Shown: one piece after another, positions 41,656 to 53,232 of the stretch
How the letters are laid out: the number at the start of each line of letters is the position of its first letter
Numbering within the stretch: position 1 is the stretch's first letter
DNA from: Carposina sasakii
Lineage: Eukaryota > Arthropoda > Insecta > Lepidoptera > Carposinidae
Assembly (NCBI GenBank): GCA_014607495.2
Contig: CP053157.1
Coordinates: 8,308,001 to 8,372,000, forward strand
Reading direction: 5' to 3'
DNA length: 64,000 nucleotides
Program-made: the position numbers and the translations under genes
Notes under the pieces: model-generated
Told to the model about the DNA's origin: nothing
What the model saw: the letters and a program-made list of their open reading frames with translations, nothing else
Database searches by the model: none

Positions 41656-42280
41656 TGAGGGATTTTCTGACAAGTTAAAATAACAGTCAAAAATAGATGG
41701 CGTGAGCGCATCACCTGCCCTAATCCTCCCCCACCTCACCTCTCCCAGCTACTCCGTCATTGCCAGAGTGTGCTCCCGTATTTCATTTTGTGAGCTATTA
41801 TATTTGTTGGTAATGTAGTCTAAAGAGACTTGTAGACTACTTAATTCCTCCTGTAGCTGGTGAATAACGGTCTCATACTCAGTTGTTGTGCTTCTTGATG
41901 CCGCTGAAAGAGAATCAATCTCATCAAGCAAACTGATTCTTTCTCTATTATATTTTACATTATATACAAGATACTTATAATATAACTATTAAACCTCGTG
42001 TAGTAGAGAATAGATACCTACCTTTAATTTAGCAGAAATGTAAGCAATGCCAAGGGTAGGTATCTGCCATATCTTTGTTTTTCTTAGCGGACCGATTTTT
42101 AGTCGGACATGTACAGCACACTATTAGTCTGCTTCGTCTATCTATAGTGCTTAGGAACTACTGATGTCTTTGGTTGAGGGGTGAGGTGGAGGGGATTAGG
42201 GTAGGTGATGCGCTCTCGCCATCTATCCAGGTGATTTGAACTATTTTTTTTACTTTTAATAGTTGTCAGAAAATCCCTCA
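41656..42280. mobile_element. Inverted-repeat element enclosing a gene-like fragment
   Basis: Ends are inverted repeats, TGAGGGATTTTCTGACAA at 41656 and its inverse ending at 42280. Complementarity resumes for about 50 bp at ATAGATGGCG.GAGCGCATCACC and CCCTAATCC..CCACCTCACC (left arm about 41692-41745, right arm about 42172-42230). The 430-bp interior holds a coiled-coil-coding frame on the minus strand and the hairpin GACCGATTTTTAGTCGG near 42091. No transposase. No clear target duplication is visible. Confidence 0.7.
41749..41995 (-). pseudogene. Coiled-coil gene fragment, probably a captured exon
   Basis: A frame open from about 41995 ends at TAG 41749-41751. The last 60 residues are LDEIDSLSAASRSTTTEYET, then VIHQLQEELSSLQVSLDYIT, then NKYNSSQNEIREHTLAMTE. 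The spacing of Leu/Ile and the Glu/Gln/Ser-rich content indicate a coiled coil, and the sequence looks like genuine protein rather than chance. A splice-acceptor-like AATATAATAG precedes it at about 41946-41955. The stop lies next to the left inverted arm. I do not recognise the parent gene; many cytoskeletal or centrosomal proteins look like this. It could be the last exon of a host gene, but its position between inverted arms favours capture by the element. Confidence 0.5.
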
Positions 42281-42569
42281 TTGCGTAAATGTAGGTTTAT
42301 TTTTTTATCTTAGGGTACATTGTAAAGAAGCCTGCCCACTTATTTGACCATACAATGGACTTACTATTTTTATTTTTCAAATACCCTTTCGCTCTATTCA
42401 GATCCACACGTTTATCCTCAACGTATTGAATTTGCAAACAAAGATAATATTTTCTAGAAATTTATTATGTATTTACGTGGTATTTTTACTATATTGGTAG
42501 GAATAAGATTATTCTTTGTACATATTCCCAAATGTAAGCGCCAAAAGTGGATGAAGCTATATATTGTGT

Positions 42570-42700
42570 GTACTGTGGGGTAAGCATGAATTTTTTTACG
42601 CGGCGTAACGCTAGCGACTCGCTAGCAAAATCTATGGGAATTGACAGTTTGACGCTAGGCGTTACGGACTATCGAGGGATTCGTGCTTACCCCTCTGTAC
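42570..42700. mobile_element. Small MITE, 131 bp
   Basis: Terminal inverted repeats GTACTGTGGGGTAAGCATGA and, inverted, GTACAGAGGGGTAAGCACGA. The interior has a second inverted pair, CGTAACGCTAGCG and CGCTAGGCGTTACG. The whole can fold into one hairpin. No coding sequence. Confidence 0.8.
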
Positions 42701-43007
42701 TCTAGTGTGTACTTTCTAAAAGATATACGTAGTAGGTATACAAGTAGTTTCGATCATAGCTGTTTACTTAGGACTGTTCGTAAATTTCGGCGGATTGTGT
42801 GTGTATGGTTATTGCAAAACTTGTGCAATCGATGATAGCCTCAAATAGACTGGTAGGTAAATTGGTGTTTGGAGCAATTTATATTATCTATAATACTTGT
42901 CTAGTTCTAGTTTCTAGTCTAATAAGTTGAAAAGTGGCTGTACCTACTTATTACCACAAAAAAGTTTAAGGCCTTGTTAGCTAAGTATCTATCTCCATTA
43001 AGGGATC

Positions 43008-43205
43008 GCCCGCCACCGGGCCCTATACCCTCCGCTGACCCTCGGATCTGCCTACTCATGATCACGAACACAAGACACTACAGTCGCAACGAGAAGCCAG
43101 ATCCAAGCACCTAACATGCAACCATAAATACATAGCTGCTAATCCGAAAACCAATTAAAATTTTAATCGACATATGTTTCGCCAACACCCGTGGCATCAT
43201 CAGGA
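43008..43205 (+). repeat. Dispersed repeat B, copy 1
   Basis: CGCCACCGGGCCCTATACCC, TCCGCTGACCCTCGGATCTG, then TATGTTTCGCCAACACCCGT and GGCATCATCAGGATTAGTT. Related to 59250-59465 and, reversed, to 53178-53232. No coding sequence. It is perhaps the 3' end of a retroelement; I cannot name it. Confidence 0.7.
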
Positions 43206-43217
43206 TTAGTTTTCCAT

Positions 43218-43286
43218 GTTAGTTCTATCTACCGAACCAACTAACTAACAACTAACAAAAAAAGTGGTTCGGCAGATAGAACTAAC
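43218..43286. other. Near-perfect 22-bp hairpin
   Basis: GTTAGTTCTATCTACCGAAC followed by CA at 43218-43239 pairs with 43265-43286 (one mismatch), with a 25-nt loop rich in ACTAAC. It directly follows repeat B. The stem and loop sizes fit a small-RNA-precursor-like hairpin or a compact foldback repeat. Confidence 0.85.
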
Positions 43287-43435
43287 AAGAGTAGGTATAT
43301 GAAGGTGACACGGTAGACAAGTTTGTTAATGACAATAACTACTATAAAATAATGAAAAATACTAAAATCTATAAAAAAAAAATCATCATTTACAATCCGA
43401 ATTTGACCCCCACATACATGTTTGTTTCGTTGCGC

Positions 43436-43568
43436 GTTTTTCACTAGACGACACGGCCACGACACGACCGCGACTACCACATAACCACGGCTTTTTTGGA
43501 AGCAAAAATGTATTAAATAGTATGGCTCGTTTTTCCACTAGACGACCACGATACGGCCGGGGGGCCCA
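43436..43568. repeat. Local repeat of a TCACTAGACGAC block
   Basis: TTTTTCACTAGACGACACGG at 43438 recurs as TTTTTCCACTAGACGACCAC at 43531. Both lie in GC-rich surroundings with ACGACACGACCGCGACTAC. It appears to be part of a short non-coding repeat family. Confidence 0.5.
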
Positions 43569-45269
43569 CTATGTCATTTTGCCCGTAATTTCCTTACATT
43601 GTACGTATACTAGTAGGTATCTATTTTATTCGCTGTTATATAATGTGCAAATGTGCTAAAATATTTAGTTTATTTACCAAACGTAGCCTGTATATTAGAC
43701 ATAACTCTTACAAACAAATAATAATTGTGAAAAAAAAAACTTGTCTTTGCATTGAATTTCATATCTATGGCCTATGTTCAGCAGTGGACTTCTCAAGGCT
43801 GAGAATGATGAGGTAGATACTTACCAGGATAGAACTATATAGTTAATGTTTGTATCAGTTTTATAGTTATTCAAACGAGTGAATCTCTTGCTATAGCAAA
43901 AGCCGTTCCGACAAAATGCCGCAATTTGGAATCATTGATATAAGCCGTGCCCACTGGGTGCAAGCGCGAGCTGGTACGTCCTCATTACCGGGCCGTAACT
44001 GCGCCGACAATGACCTAAAGCCTCTAAAATACCGCCTACATAGCTGTTTGAGTTGTGGAATTTCGTATTGTGTTTTTTTTTTTTTTGGAAAATCGAAGGT
44101 ATGATAAAGCTTTGAAATACAGACGTATACGAGTATCCTTAAGATACCTACATAAATATTAGTACTACTTACATTTACTGTGGTAACGGTACTGATTATA
44201 TTCAAAGAAACAATTTCTAATCAGTGCTATTTATATTATTCATAACAATTTTAATATAGAGAAGCGTTTAGTCTAATACAGTCTACGTATTGCAGTTAAA
44301 ATATCAATATCCGTTTAAAATGCAAATAAGCATGTTAATAGTTGGCGAAAGTACCTACATATAATCCTATCATCCCGTGTGCTCACGGGTATCATTATAG
44401 AGTGCGGACAAGCACAAACCATTGCACCTCTAACTATGCACTAGGTACTGCAAATTGTGCTTTACAAATTAAAGCTCGCCATTCCTATTTGCATCAGTAT
44501 TTACATACCAATTAAAATTCCATGTCTAGACATGTTATAGTTAATTATAAATATGAACACAAATGCTCACGCCATATTGACGTGATTTTGTAAACTTGCC
44601 TTTCCATAATTTCCCTAGTTTTTTTAACCGACAGAAAAAAGGAGGAGGTTTCTTAATTCGACCGTACCTATATTGGTACCTATATAAATACCTATATAAA
44701 ATTCATTATAATATTTTCGGATAATTTCATCATTTATGAACCGATTTTGATGATTATTTTTTTGTTAGAAAGTAGATATAGGGTGGTAACATAGTACCAT
44801 ATGTGAAGTAACTGTTTGTAATACACATAGTTGAGATATCACGATGCAGGAAGAAAATACAGTTATTAAACTATGGTTATGTGCCCGACGCATTAACCTG
44901 AGCCACCAATCAGCTATCCCGTGACCTAGTTATATGCTGACTGAAGTTACCTCGCTCACGCAATACCAACTATCATATACTGCAATAACCGTTTAAACTA
45001 GAGGAAAACAACATATTGTTCGGAAACTATTACGCTTTCATTAATACAATAGTAGGTTGGTTGTTAAACATTAATGACCATGTATTTACTGTCAAGTTAA
45101 ACTTTACTACTCTCATGGGTTGTCTTCAGGAATATATTCAAATTATTTTACTTTTAATTAATCAAATTGAAGTGTGAAGTGAAGTGTGTAAATATATATT
45201 TTTTGGCCGCGCTGTCGGGAGTTTTTATGTTTAAATTTAAGTTTTTTATGCATCCAACTGCATAAATTT
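43569..45269. other. No gene recognised; two repeat fragments
   Basis: 43765-43812 holds a reversed LINE tail (GGCCTATGTTCAGCAGTGGAC). 44620-44830 holds an AACCGACAGAAAAAAGGAGG-type lepidopteran repeat with AACCGATTTTGATGATT. A GC-richer patch at 43905-44040 gives overlapping frames on both strands with no motif. Confidence 0.5.
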
Positions 45270-45412
45270 ATTCTTATTCTATTGTACACAGTAAGGTTTC
45301 ACAAATAAAGTTTATAATAAGGAAAATGTACAAAGGCGTGATTATCTTGTAGAGATTTATTCCAGCAAACCAGTCATGAAAGAGAAATAAACATAGGAGG
45401 TAGGTATGTGTG
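45270..45412 (-). repeat. LINE 3' tail (TTGTACA...AAAGGCG type)
   Basis: ATTGTACACAGTAAGG, then GTACAAAGGCGTGATTATCT and GATTTATTCCAGCAAACC, resembles the antisense 3' untranslated end of a lepidopteran LINE. A related TATTGTACACA start occurs at about 40026, and a TGATTGTACACA start at 59143. No coding part is attached. Confidence 0.5.
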
Positions 45413-46459
45413 CACGTAACCAGAACAATTGAATTGATTAAAAAAAAACCTAAATAAACATAAATAACTAAATAGAACACATAAACATAAATAATTATAT
45501 ATAGATACCTAAATAAAATACATAGATAAGCATAGATAATATCATACGTACATGAAGGTAAAAAAAAATATTTTATTTTAATTTGGAGTGTCTTTACCAA
45601 GCATTCTATTTAACTTACTGAAATATGATAAGTTACTGCAAGAACAAAGCGTTCAGACAGATTTATAGGTGTTTCAGCAAAGGTATCAGACGTACATAAC
45701 TTTGGGTATTTTTAAGAAATCCTGATAAAACAACTCGTTGATACGCTGACAGATGAAACATTGTACACCATTCGGTACTACGGAACAAACATTCATCATT
45801 GTCATTGGGGAGCCTTAGTTGGTTTTTTACATACTGTCATCAGTCACTATCTGATGTCTAGATGTCTCTAAACTAGGACGCAGTGATGAATCACTTGCGA
45901 AGTCTAGCACAGATCCATGGTATTCTGGTAATTGGGGGAATATGTTTAGATTTTGCAATATACCTCAACATTTTAGTCACAGGAAGTCCGGATATATGCC
46001 ACGTCTTTTAAAGCTGGAAATTAAGTGAATGGAGAAGCAGTAGTATTAAACATTTTTCTACAATGACGTAGTTACGATTAATAGGCTGCCTGAAATAAAT
46101 TAACAATTGAAAATAGTCCACACGGACAATTTTAGATATTGCAACACAATCCCATTCGCTACGGATGAGTGACGTCTGATTTTCGATTTGACGTAAATAC
46201 TCACGTTTTCATTTAATTCCGTTACCTATTAAGAGTCTAATAATTGAATTTTATGTTAACAACCTCTACTTCTTTAGGTTTTTATAGTGAACTCGTTAAG
46301 ACTTCTTTAAGATCGGGTAGGTACCTACTATTAAATTGAGTACCAAATTCTTTAGAAATTTAATGATGGTAATACACACAATATGCGTAATAAAAAACTT
46401 AAAAAATTTCGTTATCTCTGATTCTTTCTACCTATAAATAAAACCTATTTTTATCCGAC
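45413..46459. other. No gene recognised
   Basis: AT-rich DNA. The frame at 45274-45600 is Tyr/Ile/Leu-rich from AT-repeat translation. Confidence 0.5.
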
Positions 46460-46640
46460 TGTGCGACGCAAAGGAGCGGTATTGTGTTTAACAGCCTATG
46501 TACTCGTATGTATGTTTGTATGTTCCTTTGAAGCAATACATAGACCAAACGCCTCGGCCGATTTTTATGATTCATACGTCAATCGATTCCTCTTGGTCCG
46601 GCGAGTGTCACTAAAGATATGACGTTAGTGAAAGTCCAAT
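46460..46640 (+). repeat. Dispersed lepidopteran repeat (GTGCGACGCAAAGGAG type)
   Basis: ACTGTGCGACGCAAAGGAGC, then GTATGTATGTTTGTATGTTC and GCCTCGGCCGATTTTTATGA. It resembles a widespread lepidopteran repeat with a TATG-rich spacer before an 'ACGGCTGGACCGATTTTGATG' block. Family unnamed. Confidence 0.45.
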
Positions 46641-46954
46641 ATGGCGACTACTGGACGCCATTTTGTGAAAATGAAAAAAATTTAAGTCGACAAAGTATAT
46701 CGAGTGGGGTATCGTTGAATAGGTATTTAAAAATCATTTTTAGATTTCTCTCAACATTTTTCGATTCGACTAACCGTTAAGGATCTATATCGATTGAAAG
46801 TTGTGTAACAACCATTTTCACATATAAGTTTTTAGACAGCAGCAAGACGAAAACTTCTTGCTGCCGAGCATGTTGAGCATGTTTCTTGAAGCGTACCTAT
46901 TAGTAGCTAGGTGAACTATATATATATGTTTATACTTATAAGAAAAAAGTATAA

Positions 46955-47325
46955 AATAAAAAATCATAATTTAAAAAATCCAAAAACCCGACTACTTAAA
47001 AAAGAACCAAATTATTATGGAATGAATAAATACTATGAAGGAATGAATAACATAACAACTGAACAGCCAGGATCCATTGAAATATTAGCTTGGCTGTCGG
47101 ATAATGGATCCCGACTGTTCAGTTGTTATCTTACGATCATTAGAAAATATTTTATGTTCTTCAATAGTATTTATTTATTCCATAATAATATTATAGAATT
47201 CTAGACCACCGGACATCTAAGTGCTTGTTTTTTTCTTTTAAGTTTTTTTTTATTATGTACATTATTTGGTTCTTTTTTAAGCAGTCGGGTTTTTTGATTT
47301 TTTAAATTATGTCTTTTTATTTATT
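46955..47325. mobile_element. Foldback MITE, family K
   Basis: The left arm reads CATAATTTAAAAAATCCAAA, then ACCCGACTACTTAAAAAAGA. Its inverse is at 47258-47325. Nested inner pairs are present: GGAATGAATAAATACTATGA with TAGTATTTATTTATTCC, and AACTGAACAGCC.GGATCC with GGATCC.GACTGTTCAGTT. The entire 370 bp can fold on itself. The 97-codon frame across it is a by-product. Confidence 0.85.
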
Positions 47326-47633
47326 AGTTTTTTTATTAAAAAACCTTATGATAAATACAGTAAAGTAGCCCCAAATCAATAAGAAGATATATAAACGACT
47401 CTACCTTTAATGGATGATGTTTAAGAGCATTACATATCCGACTGGGTGCGTTGTTTGTCGAGTGTTTCCGGACTTCGCGCCTAAATCAACAGCCAATGAC
47501 GACGCGCGTATCCTTTCAGCGGCCATTACTAATTCTGAGGCGGCGGAAATGAAGCCGCCACTTGTTAGCTCACTCCGAGCTTGATTGGAATTGCCTGGAA
47601 CAAACTTTCACTTTGGACCTAAGTGTCGTATTA
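47326..47633. other. GC-rich island without an open frame
   Basis: 47440-47600 is GC-rich and includes the hairpin GGCGGCGGAAATGAAGCCGCC. No repeat family or gene recognised. Confidence 0.45.
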
Positions 47634-47871
47634 TCCCTACTAATACTATAAACGCGAAAATTTGTGAGTATGGATGGATGGATGTTTGTTAAGTACTCTT
47701 TAACGTAAAAACGGTTGGAGCGATTTTAATAAAATTTGGTATGGAGTTAGCTGACACCCTGGATTAACACATGGGCTACTTTTTATCCTCGGAAAATATT
47801 TTTATCTCGGATAATTTCGACATTTTGTTATTTCTGCAGTCCACGCGGACGAAGTCACGGGCGTCCACTAG
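47634..47871 (+). mobile_element. Helitron-like non-autonomous element (Lep1-type)
   Basis: Starts TCCCTACTAATACTATAAAC after an A. It ends with the hairpin region CGCGGACGAAGTCACGGGCG and CTAG before a T, the A^T insertion context of Helitrons. The interior GGTATGGAGTTAGCTGACAC and GATTAACACATGGGCTACTT matches 16452-16674 reversed. It is 238 bp with no helicase. Confidence 0.88.
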
Positions 47872-49252
47872 TATTTGTATAAAATTGATCTAAATTCTAA
47901 CAGCCGCCGATGCAGCGGCCCACTTAACAAGTCTAAGCTATGAAATGATAAAAAATGGTATACTTACTTTATGTGAAAAGCTGATAACAATATTTCATCA
48001 TAAAACGATAAACTCTACCAAGTAGGTGAAAAAAGTTTTGCAGATCCAGTAGAGTCGATTTTTATCCTCAACCAATTATATAATCTACCGAATAAAATTT
48101 ATAGCTGTAGTCGTCTTTTTTATAGACAATGTGTTGGATACCTACTATAAATTGAGATAGGAAGGACATTAGGTACTTACAAGTGACCTTATTGATTAAA
48201 AATACAATAAATTCTATGAAATCATCGATCAATATGTACGAGTACCTATTCTAAAAATGGCCCCTTACTCGAATAATTTCGGAAATTTCATGTACCTAAA
48301 ATGTCAGTTAGTGGTTTTCGCTTCGGAATCATGGTCTTAAGTCAACACATCAATATTTGCTTACTGTCCGTCTAATAATGAATAGAGCATTAAAATAAGT
48401 TATATGCAATCAGATAAACCGATATTATATTATATTATTCGAATTATGTAGGCATTGATTCAACTGAATTCCCTCGGGAGACATATGATTTTCCAGCATA
48501 TAATGTAAACTTGGATATTAGAAATCCTATTTAAACTTCTGAACGATAGAGATATTTTATGTGAAGTTAAAGCCGTTATTGACAAGATTCAATTTCACGT
48601 TAATGTTGTTTTTTAAAAACGCCTTATCATGATTTGAGCCATTTCCCTAATGTCTAATCTTCTTTACATACATACTAGAAACGTAGATAAAAATATACGT
48701 TGTCCATCTACTATCTCTCCCTTCTTTGCATAATATGCTCCTTACCACACACACACTTGCTTAACATCAGGTACAATGGCGGTCAAATGTTTGCCTAGTT
48801 AATTGTAAAAAAAAACATAAAGTGTTTACCGTACAAAACGAATCCTAACCTAGCCTCTAAGGAAAATTTATATATCAAGGGGAACTTAATAAGTAACATC
48901 CTGTCCCCTCTCATTTCTATTGGCAATTACGCTTATTACATTTTATTTTCATTGTTATATCGTTTTCCGTAGCTTTGCAGAAATAAATTTGAACGGTGGA
49001 AATTGTGTTTTGTATGATTTTCTATGAGTTCTGTACAATGGTACCGCAATATTTGCTTTGTTCGCCTAATTTCGCTTCCTTATTCGACATTTATTATTGC
49101 TAATAATCATATATCTATCTAATGTATGCCTTCGTTCAGTCAAAGTATCTGGTACACAATTTTCTTATGTTTAGAGTTTTCTTTATTTTCAAGAAAATTC
49201 TAAGATAAGCACTTTGCCTTAACTGAAATATAAATTACTGATTCCGTCCATT
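47872..49252. other. No gene recognised
   Basis: AT-rich DNA without supported features. Confidence 0.5.
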
Positions 49253-49273
49253 TTATATATATATATATATATA
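49253..49273. repeat. (TA)n microsatellite
   Basis: About ten uninterrupted TA units followed by a T-run. Confidence 0.95.
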
Positions 49274-52022
49274 TTTTTTTACCTATATTGCTGCGTCACA
49301 AAAATATAATTTAATGGCATTTTAAGTTTAATATTTCATGTCGTGCTACCTGGAGGAGTATCAGCCAATTTGCGTGACTGTAAACTGGGGGATGATCCAA
49401 AACGAAACGATGAGACGTGGTGTTACATTTGAAATGTATTGCAAGTGTCGTTGGAAAAAGAAATTATAATATAACTTTTTGGGATATATTCTGTAGTTAA
49501 TAATCTAAATAATATATTACCTAAATATGTTTGATTAAGTAAACGAAGTTGGTATAGAAATTTACTGGCGTTAAAATATGAGTTTTAGTCATTTCAGAAA
49601 TTATAATTTGTTGTATTTAGGTATATTATTACATTTTACTGACCATTGAAACCTTTGACAAATACTTTCAGTATACAAATGGGCATAAGGTAATACACAG
49701 GAAAGTTTTTAGATTATAGAATTATTCAAAGAATAGTTTCATAACCAAAAAGCATGTTAAAACTGGGTAAATGAGAAATGCTAGCTGGCAGTTCCATTTT
49801 CCCTTCTATTTCGAGTCACGAAACACCAAAAGCAATAAAAGAGACTGGCGTTCAGGTACATTTGGAGTGGCTCTGCGTTTTCCTCGTGAACAATATAAAG
49901 AATTAGACGAAAACGAAAGTCATCGGACGCTCATTCGCAGTGTTTCCGAGCCATCAGTTTTTACTGGAGTCGGCCGAGTGGCTATTACGAATGGAGTTCC
50001 CGATGGATCAGACAACTGTCGATTGTGGCCAGATAAATTCGAATGCTCTGAGTAAACGTAAACAATGGAGACCGTGTACTATTTTCGTAGTGGACCTCAC
50101 CGACTAAACGTATTGCTGTTAAGGATTTAAACACTGTTGATTTGCGAGATGGCTTGCACATGGTTGCGTTATTGTTCACGTCATGCGTGATGCAACTGCG
50201 ACTTTATGTGTATTAGGACACATAGTAAATGGGATAAAAGAATGCACGGCTACAGCTTATCGTATATACAATACGATTTATGTTTATGATTCATCGTTTC
50301 ATCCGATCGAAGGGACGAATCGACAGTGACAGTCAAGTAAATCGTTCACGATCTTGATATATAGGTACTCTGTTGATTCATCCTTTCAATCATACTGAAA
50401 CGATGGATCGTATAGACAAATCGTATCGTATATAGATAGAGCCCTTTAAATCTATCGGGCATCTAAATATTGTATTTAATATATTTAAATATTCTAAGCA
50501 AAAAGTTTTAATGTTTAGATCTGTTTATAGCGATAAATTCTGTAACGAACAAGAAGGTGAACCATAATATTCGAAATTGGAAATTTACACGAGCGTAAAC
50601 ACAGAAATAACGACGTTCAAATAAATGTCACGCTTTTGGGACACATATTGAAAACGGTGTAACCTATCTTAATTGTGCCGAATAAAACTGTGTTTGAGAG
50701 AACTTCGATAGCAAGTTATCTAACTTAGACTATTAATTAAGGTTCACTAAATGAGCCAGCATGATCAAGTTTGTTTGTGCACTTATGAAATAGTGGGATC
50801 GGTAACTTACTACGTTTTACATTTAATTGAGTTTGGAATTCGACTAATTATGAAGTGAATTAGCTTAGACACATTTTATTCTTGTTCACCACTTTGTTAC
50901 CTGATGAAAACCTAGGTTATAAGATGTTAAATAAAAAAAAACTAATATGAACAAGTAGTAAGACACAATTCAAGTAGACAAAGAAGAAGCATAATATATA
51001 ACTTAAAGGCAGAGTAATTTTTCCGAGATGAGATTCTTTCTTTATGGATTTTATCTTGTCCTAAAGTAAGTAGTGTCATAAAATTCAGTTGTCAGAGAAT
51101 AACATTAAGAAAATTGCAAGAAACCCTCGGAGGCAATAAGCAATAGAAATCGTTTGCTGCGAGCACGACCAATTACTTTCCGGCTTAGAGACGAACCTTC
51201 TTTCAATTCGAATTTCTTTATTGGCTACAAAACCAGCTGTATTTCTAACAAGTTACAGTTATTTAATCTCGATGACCTATACAGAGTTGTAATTGATTTT
51301 GATTTTACACGTGAATGTAATATGAACCTTAGCTTTAGTGAGATCTTGGGAACTACATGGCTTCTCTAATTACAATATGACCAGCAAGTTAACATTGGAT
51401 TGGTAACAATTCACTACGCGTTTACTACTAGGTTTTTTTTAAATTAATTTAATCCAGCCCCTATTAACATGAATCACTGTATCGAATTTAAATATATTGA
51501 AATAATATAACCATCATAGATTGATCAAAGTACATAATGTATTACCGTATTATATCAACCTGTGCTCTCAAATGTTCCAAATGTTTATGACACGTAATAC
51601 TTAAATACGCATGTAAAGTCGATATATTCCTATGATCTATACATATCCATCCATATTTAATTACTGTAACTAATACCTGTTTTATGTGCTTAATTGAATT
51701 TCACTCGTGAATTACGAAGGCTCCGTATTATAAACAATACGTTGGATATTAATGGAAAGGGATTAATTTGGAGATTCTCCATGATCTGCTTCTAACCATA
51801 TAGGGGATTAATTGTACCTTAGTCGTGTACTGGAGATATTCCGTTTCTAGATTGTAATTATGATGCTTTATGATGTTAACTAATATAATTAGGGAGCTAG
51901 GCTATTTTCTTATGGTGTTATTACAAAAAAGATACTATTTAAAAATAACATTTAACAGCAAAATGTGAGGAATATCTACCACATTCAGGCATTGCTTAGC
52001 TAGATTTAAACGTGTCCAATCT
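49274..52022. other. No gene supported
   Basis: AT-rich DNA. A 94-codon frame at 49771-50055 (RSVSEPSVFTGVGRVAI, then a Cys-containing end, CRLWPDKFECSE) is more balanced in composition than its surroundings but matches no family I know; an opposing frame overlaps its end. 50215-50430 has several CGATTCGTC-like and GATCGAAGGGACGAATC blocks. A frame at 51154-51369 has no motif. Confidence 0.4.
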
Positions 52023-52220
52023 ATAATAAGGTGTTTTCAAAGTTAGTGATTTGCTTTTGATACGAAAGTAGGTCAATCTTTAATAATTATTACACTGAAA
52101 TTTATGGAACAGGTGATTTTTTTTACTATTTCGGAGTTCGTCCCATAGTGAAAGTTGTTTTTTTTTACCTACCTAGTTTCGTGTCAAAAGCAAAACACTA
52201 GTTTTGAAAACACCTTATAT
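52023..52220. mobile_element. MITE with about 48-bp inverted ends
   Basis: ATAAGGTGTTTTCAAAGTTA followed by GTGATTTGCTTTTGATACGA on the left matches the inverse of the right end (ACACCTTAT at 52210-52218). The terminal repeats are about 48 bp with few mismatches. The interior is short and non-coding. Confidence 0.85.
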
Positions 52221-53177
52221 AACAATAGAATATAAAACTAATGTAAAATTCGTACACTAACCAGTGGGGACAAAAATATTTAAAAGTTTATTTAGTTAAA
52301 TCCAATGTTGACGTTATTTATGTGAGCAGTTAAATTAAAATGAATAAATATTTTACTACGGCAGATTTCTACGTAAAGTTACAAATATTTACTTATTTAG
52401 TATGAGCATGTCAGTTTTCGCCAAATTCGGTGACCAAAATAATGCTCTATCATACCGAACTTTATGGACCATTTCGTATTACGTAATTTGTGTTTGGCAT
52501 ACAAAACCAGGACCATTAAATTGAATGACAGCGACAGGTTAGGTAATAATCCGAGGTTCTAATGTGGGTAGGTACTTTAACACAGAGTTTCTTTCATCGT
52601 TCTGTCATCATTGCCTATAAATCGCAATTGGTCCAAAAGGGATTTATGTGGTTTTGATCTGTACATAGCATTTTCAACAACAACCTAAGGATATTAACTA
52701 ATTTTTGGTACCTATTCGTTACTTTTGGTTATGAGGTTGGCTATAGGTACAACTCATAGAATATTCGGTAAAAGTACTCTTTAACAGTCCACACCGAATT
52801 ATCTTTAGGTGCGAATACAAACCTTATGGTGATTCGAAGTCAGGTTAAAAAGGCTATCAGTGATACGATATTCTTCATCAAGCGTATACCTATGTATGTT
52901 TGTCACGTACCTAGTGATATCTTGTCAAACGGTTGTCGATTCGGCGCGTGTATGGAAGGTAATTGAAGAGTGGCAGCGAGCCTCCTCTGGGACCTACACT
53001 ACCGGCACGCAGGCGCACATATGCTCCACTTATTTAATATTGAATATAAAAGCAACCTTGGCAAGATTCTTGCGCCCTTTGATGTTTGATAGTTTAATAA
53101 AATGAGATAAAGATAGATACTCCAGGAAATACAAAGCAAGATATTTCTTATAATGAATATATGCAGTTATGAGTTAT
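52221..53177. other. No gene recognised
   Basis: AT-rich DNA. The frame at 52860-53105 has no motif. Confidence 0.5.
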
Positions 53178-53232
53178 CAGATCCGAGGGTCAGTGGAGGA
53201 TGTAGGGCCCGGTGGTGGACGCACCCATAGTG
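53178..53232 (-). repeat. Dispersed repeat B, fragment
   Basis: CAGATCCGAGGGTCAGTGGA and GGGCCCGGTGGTGG are the inverse of the start of repeat B (43008). The rest is missing. Confidence 0.65.

Noticed and set aside
45274..45600. A 108-codon Tyr/Leu-rich membrane-protein-like frame
   Set aside because: It translates an AT-rich stretch of ATAAATA-type repeats beside a LINE tail. The apparent hydrophobicity follows from composition.
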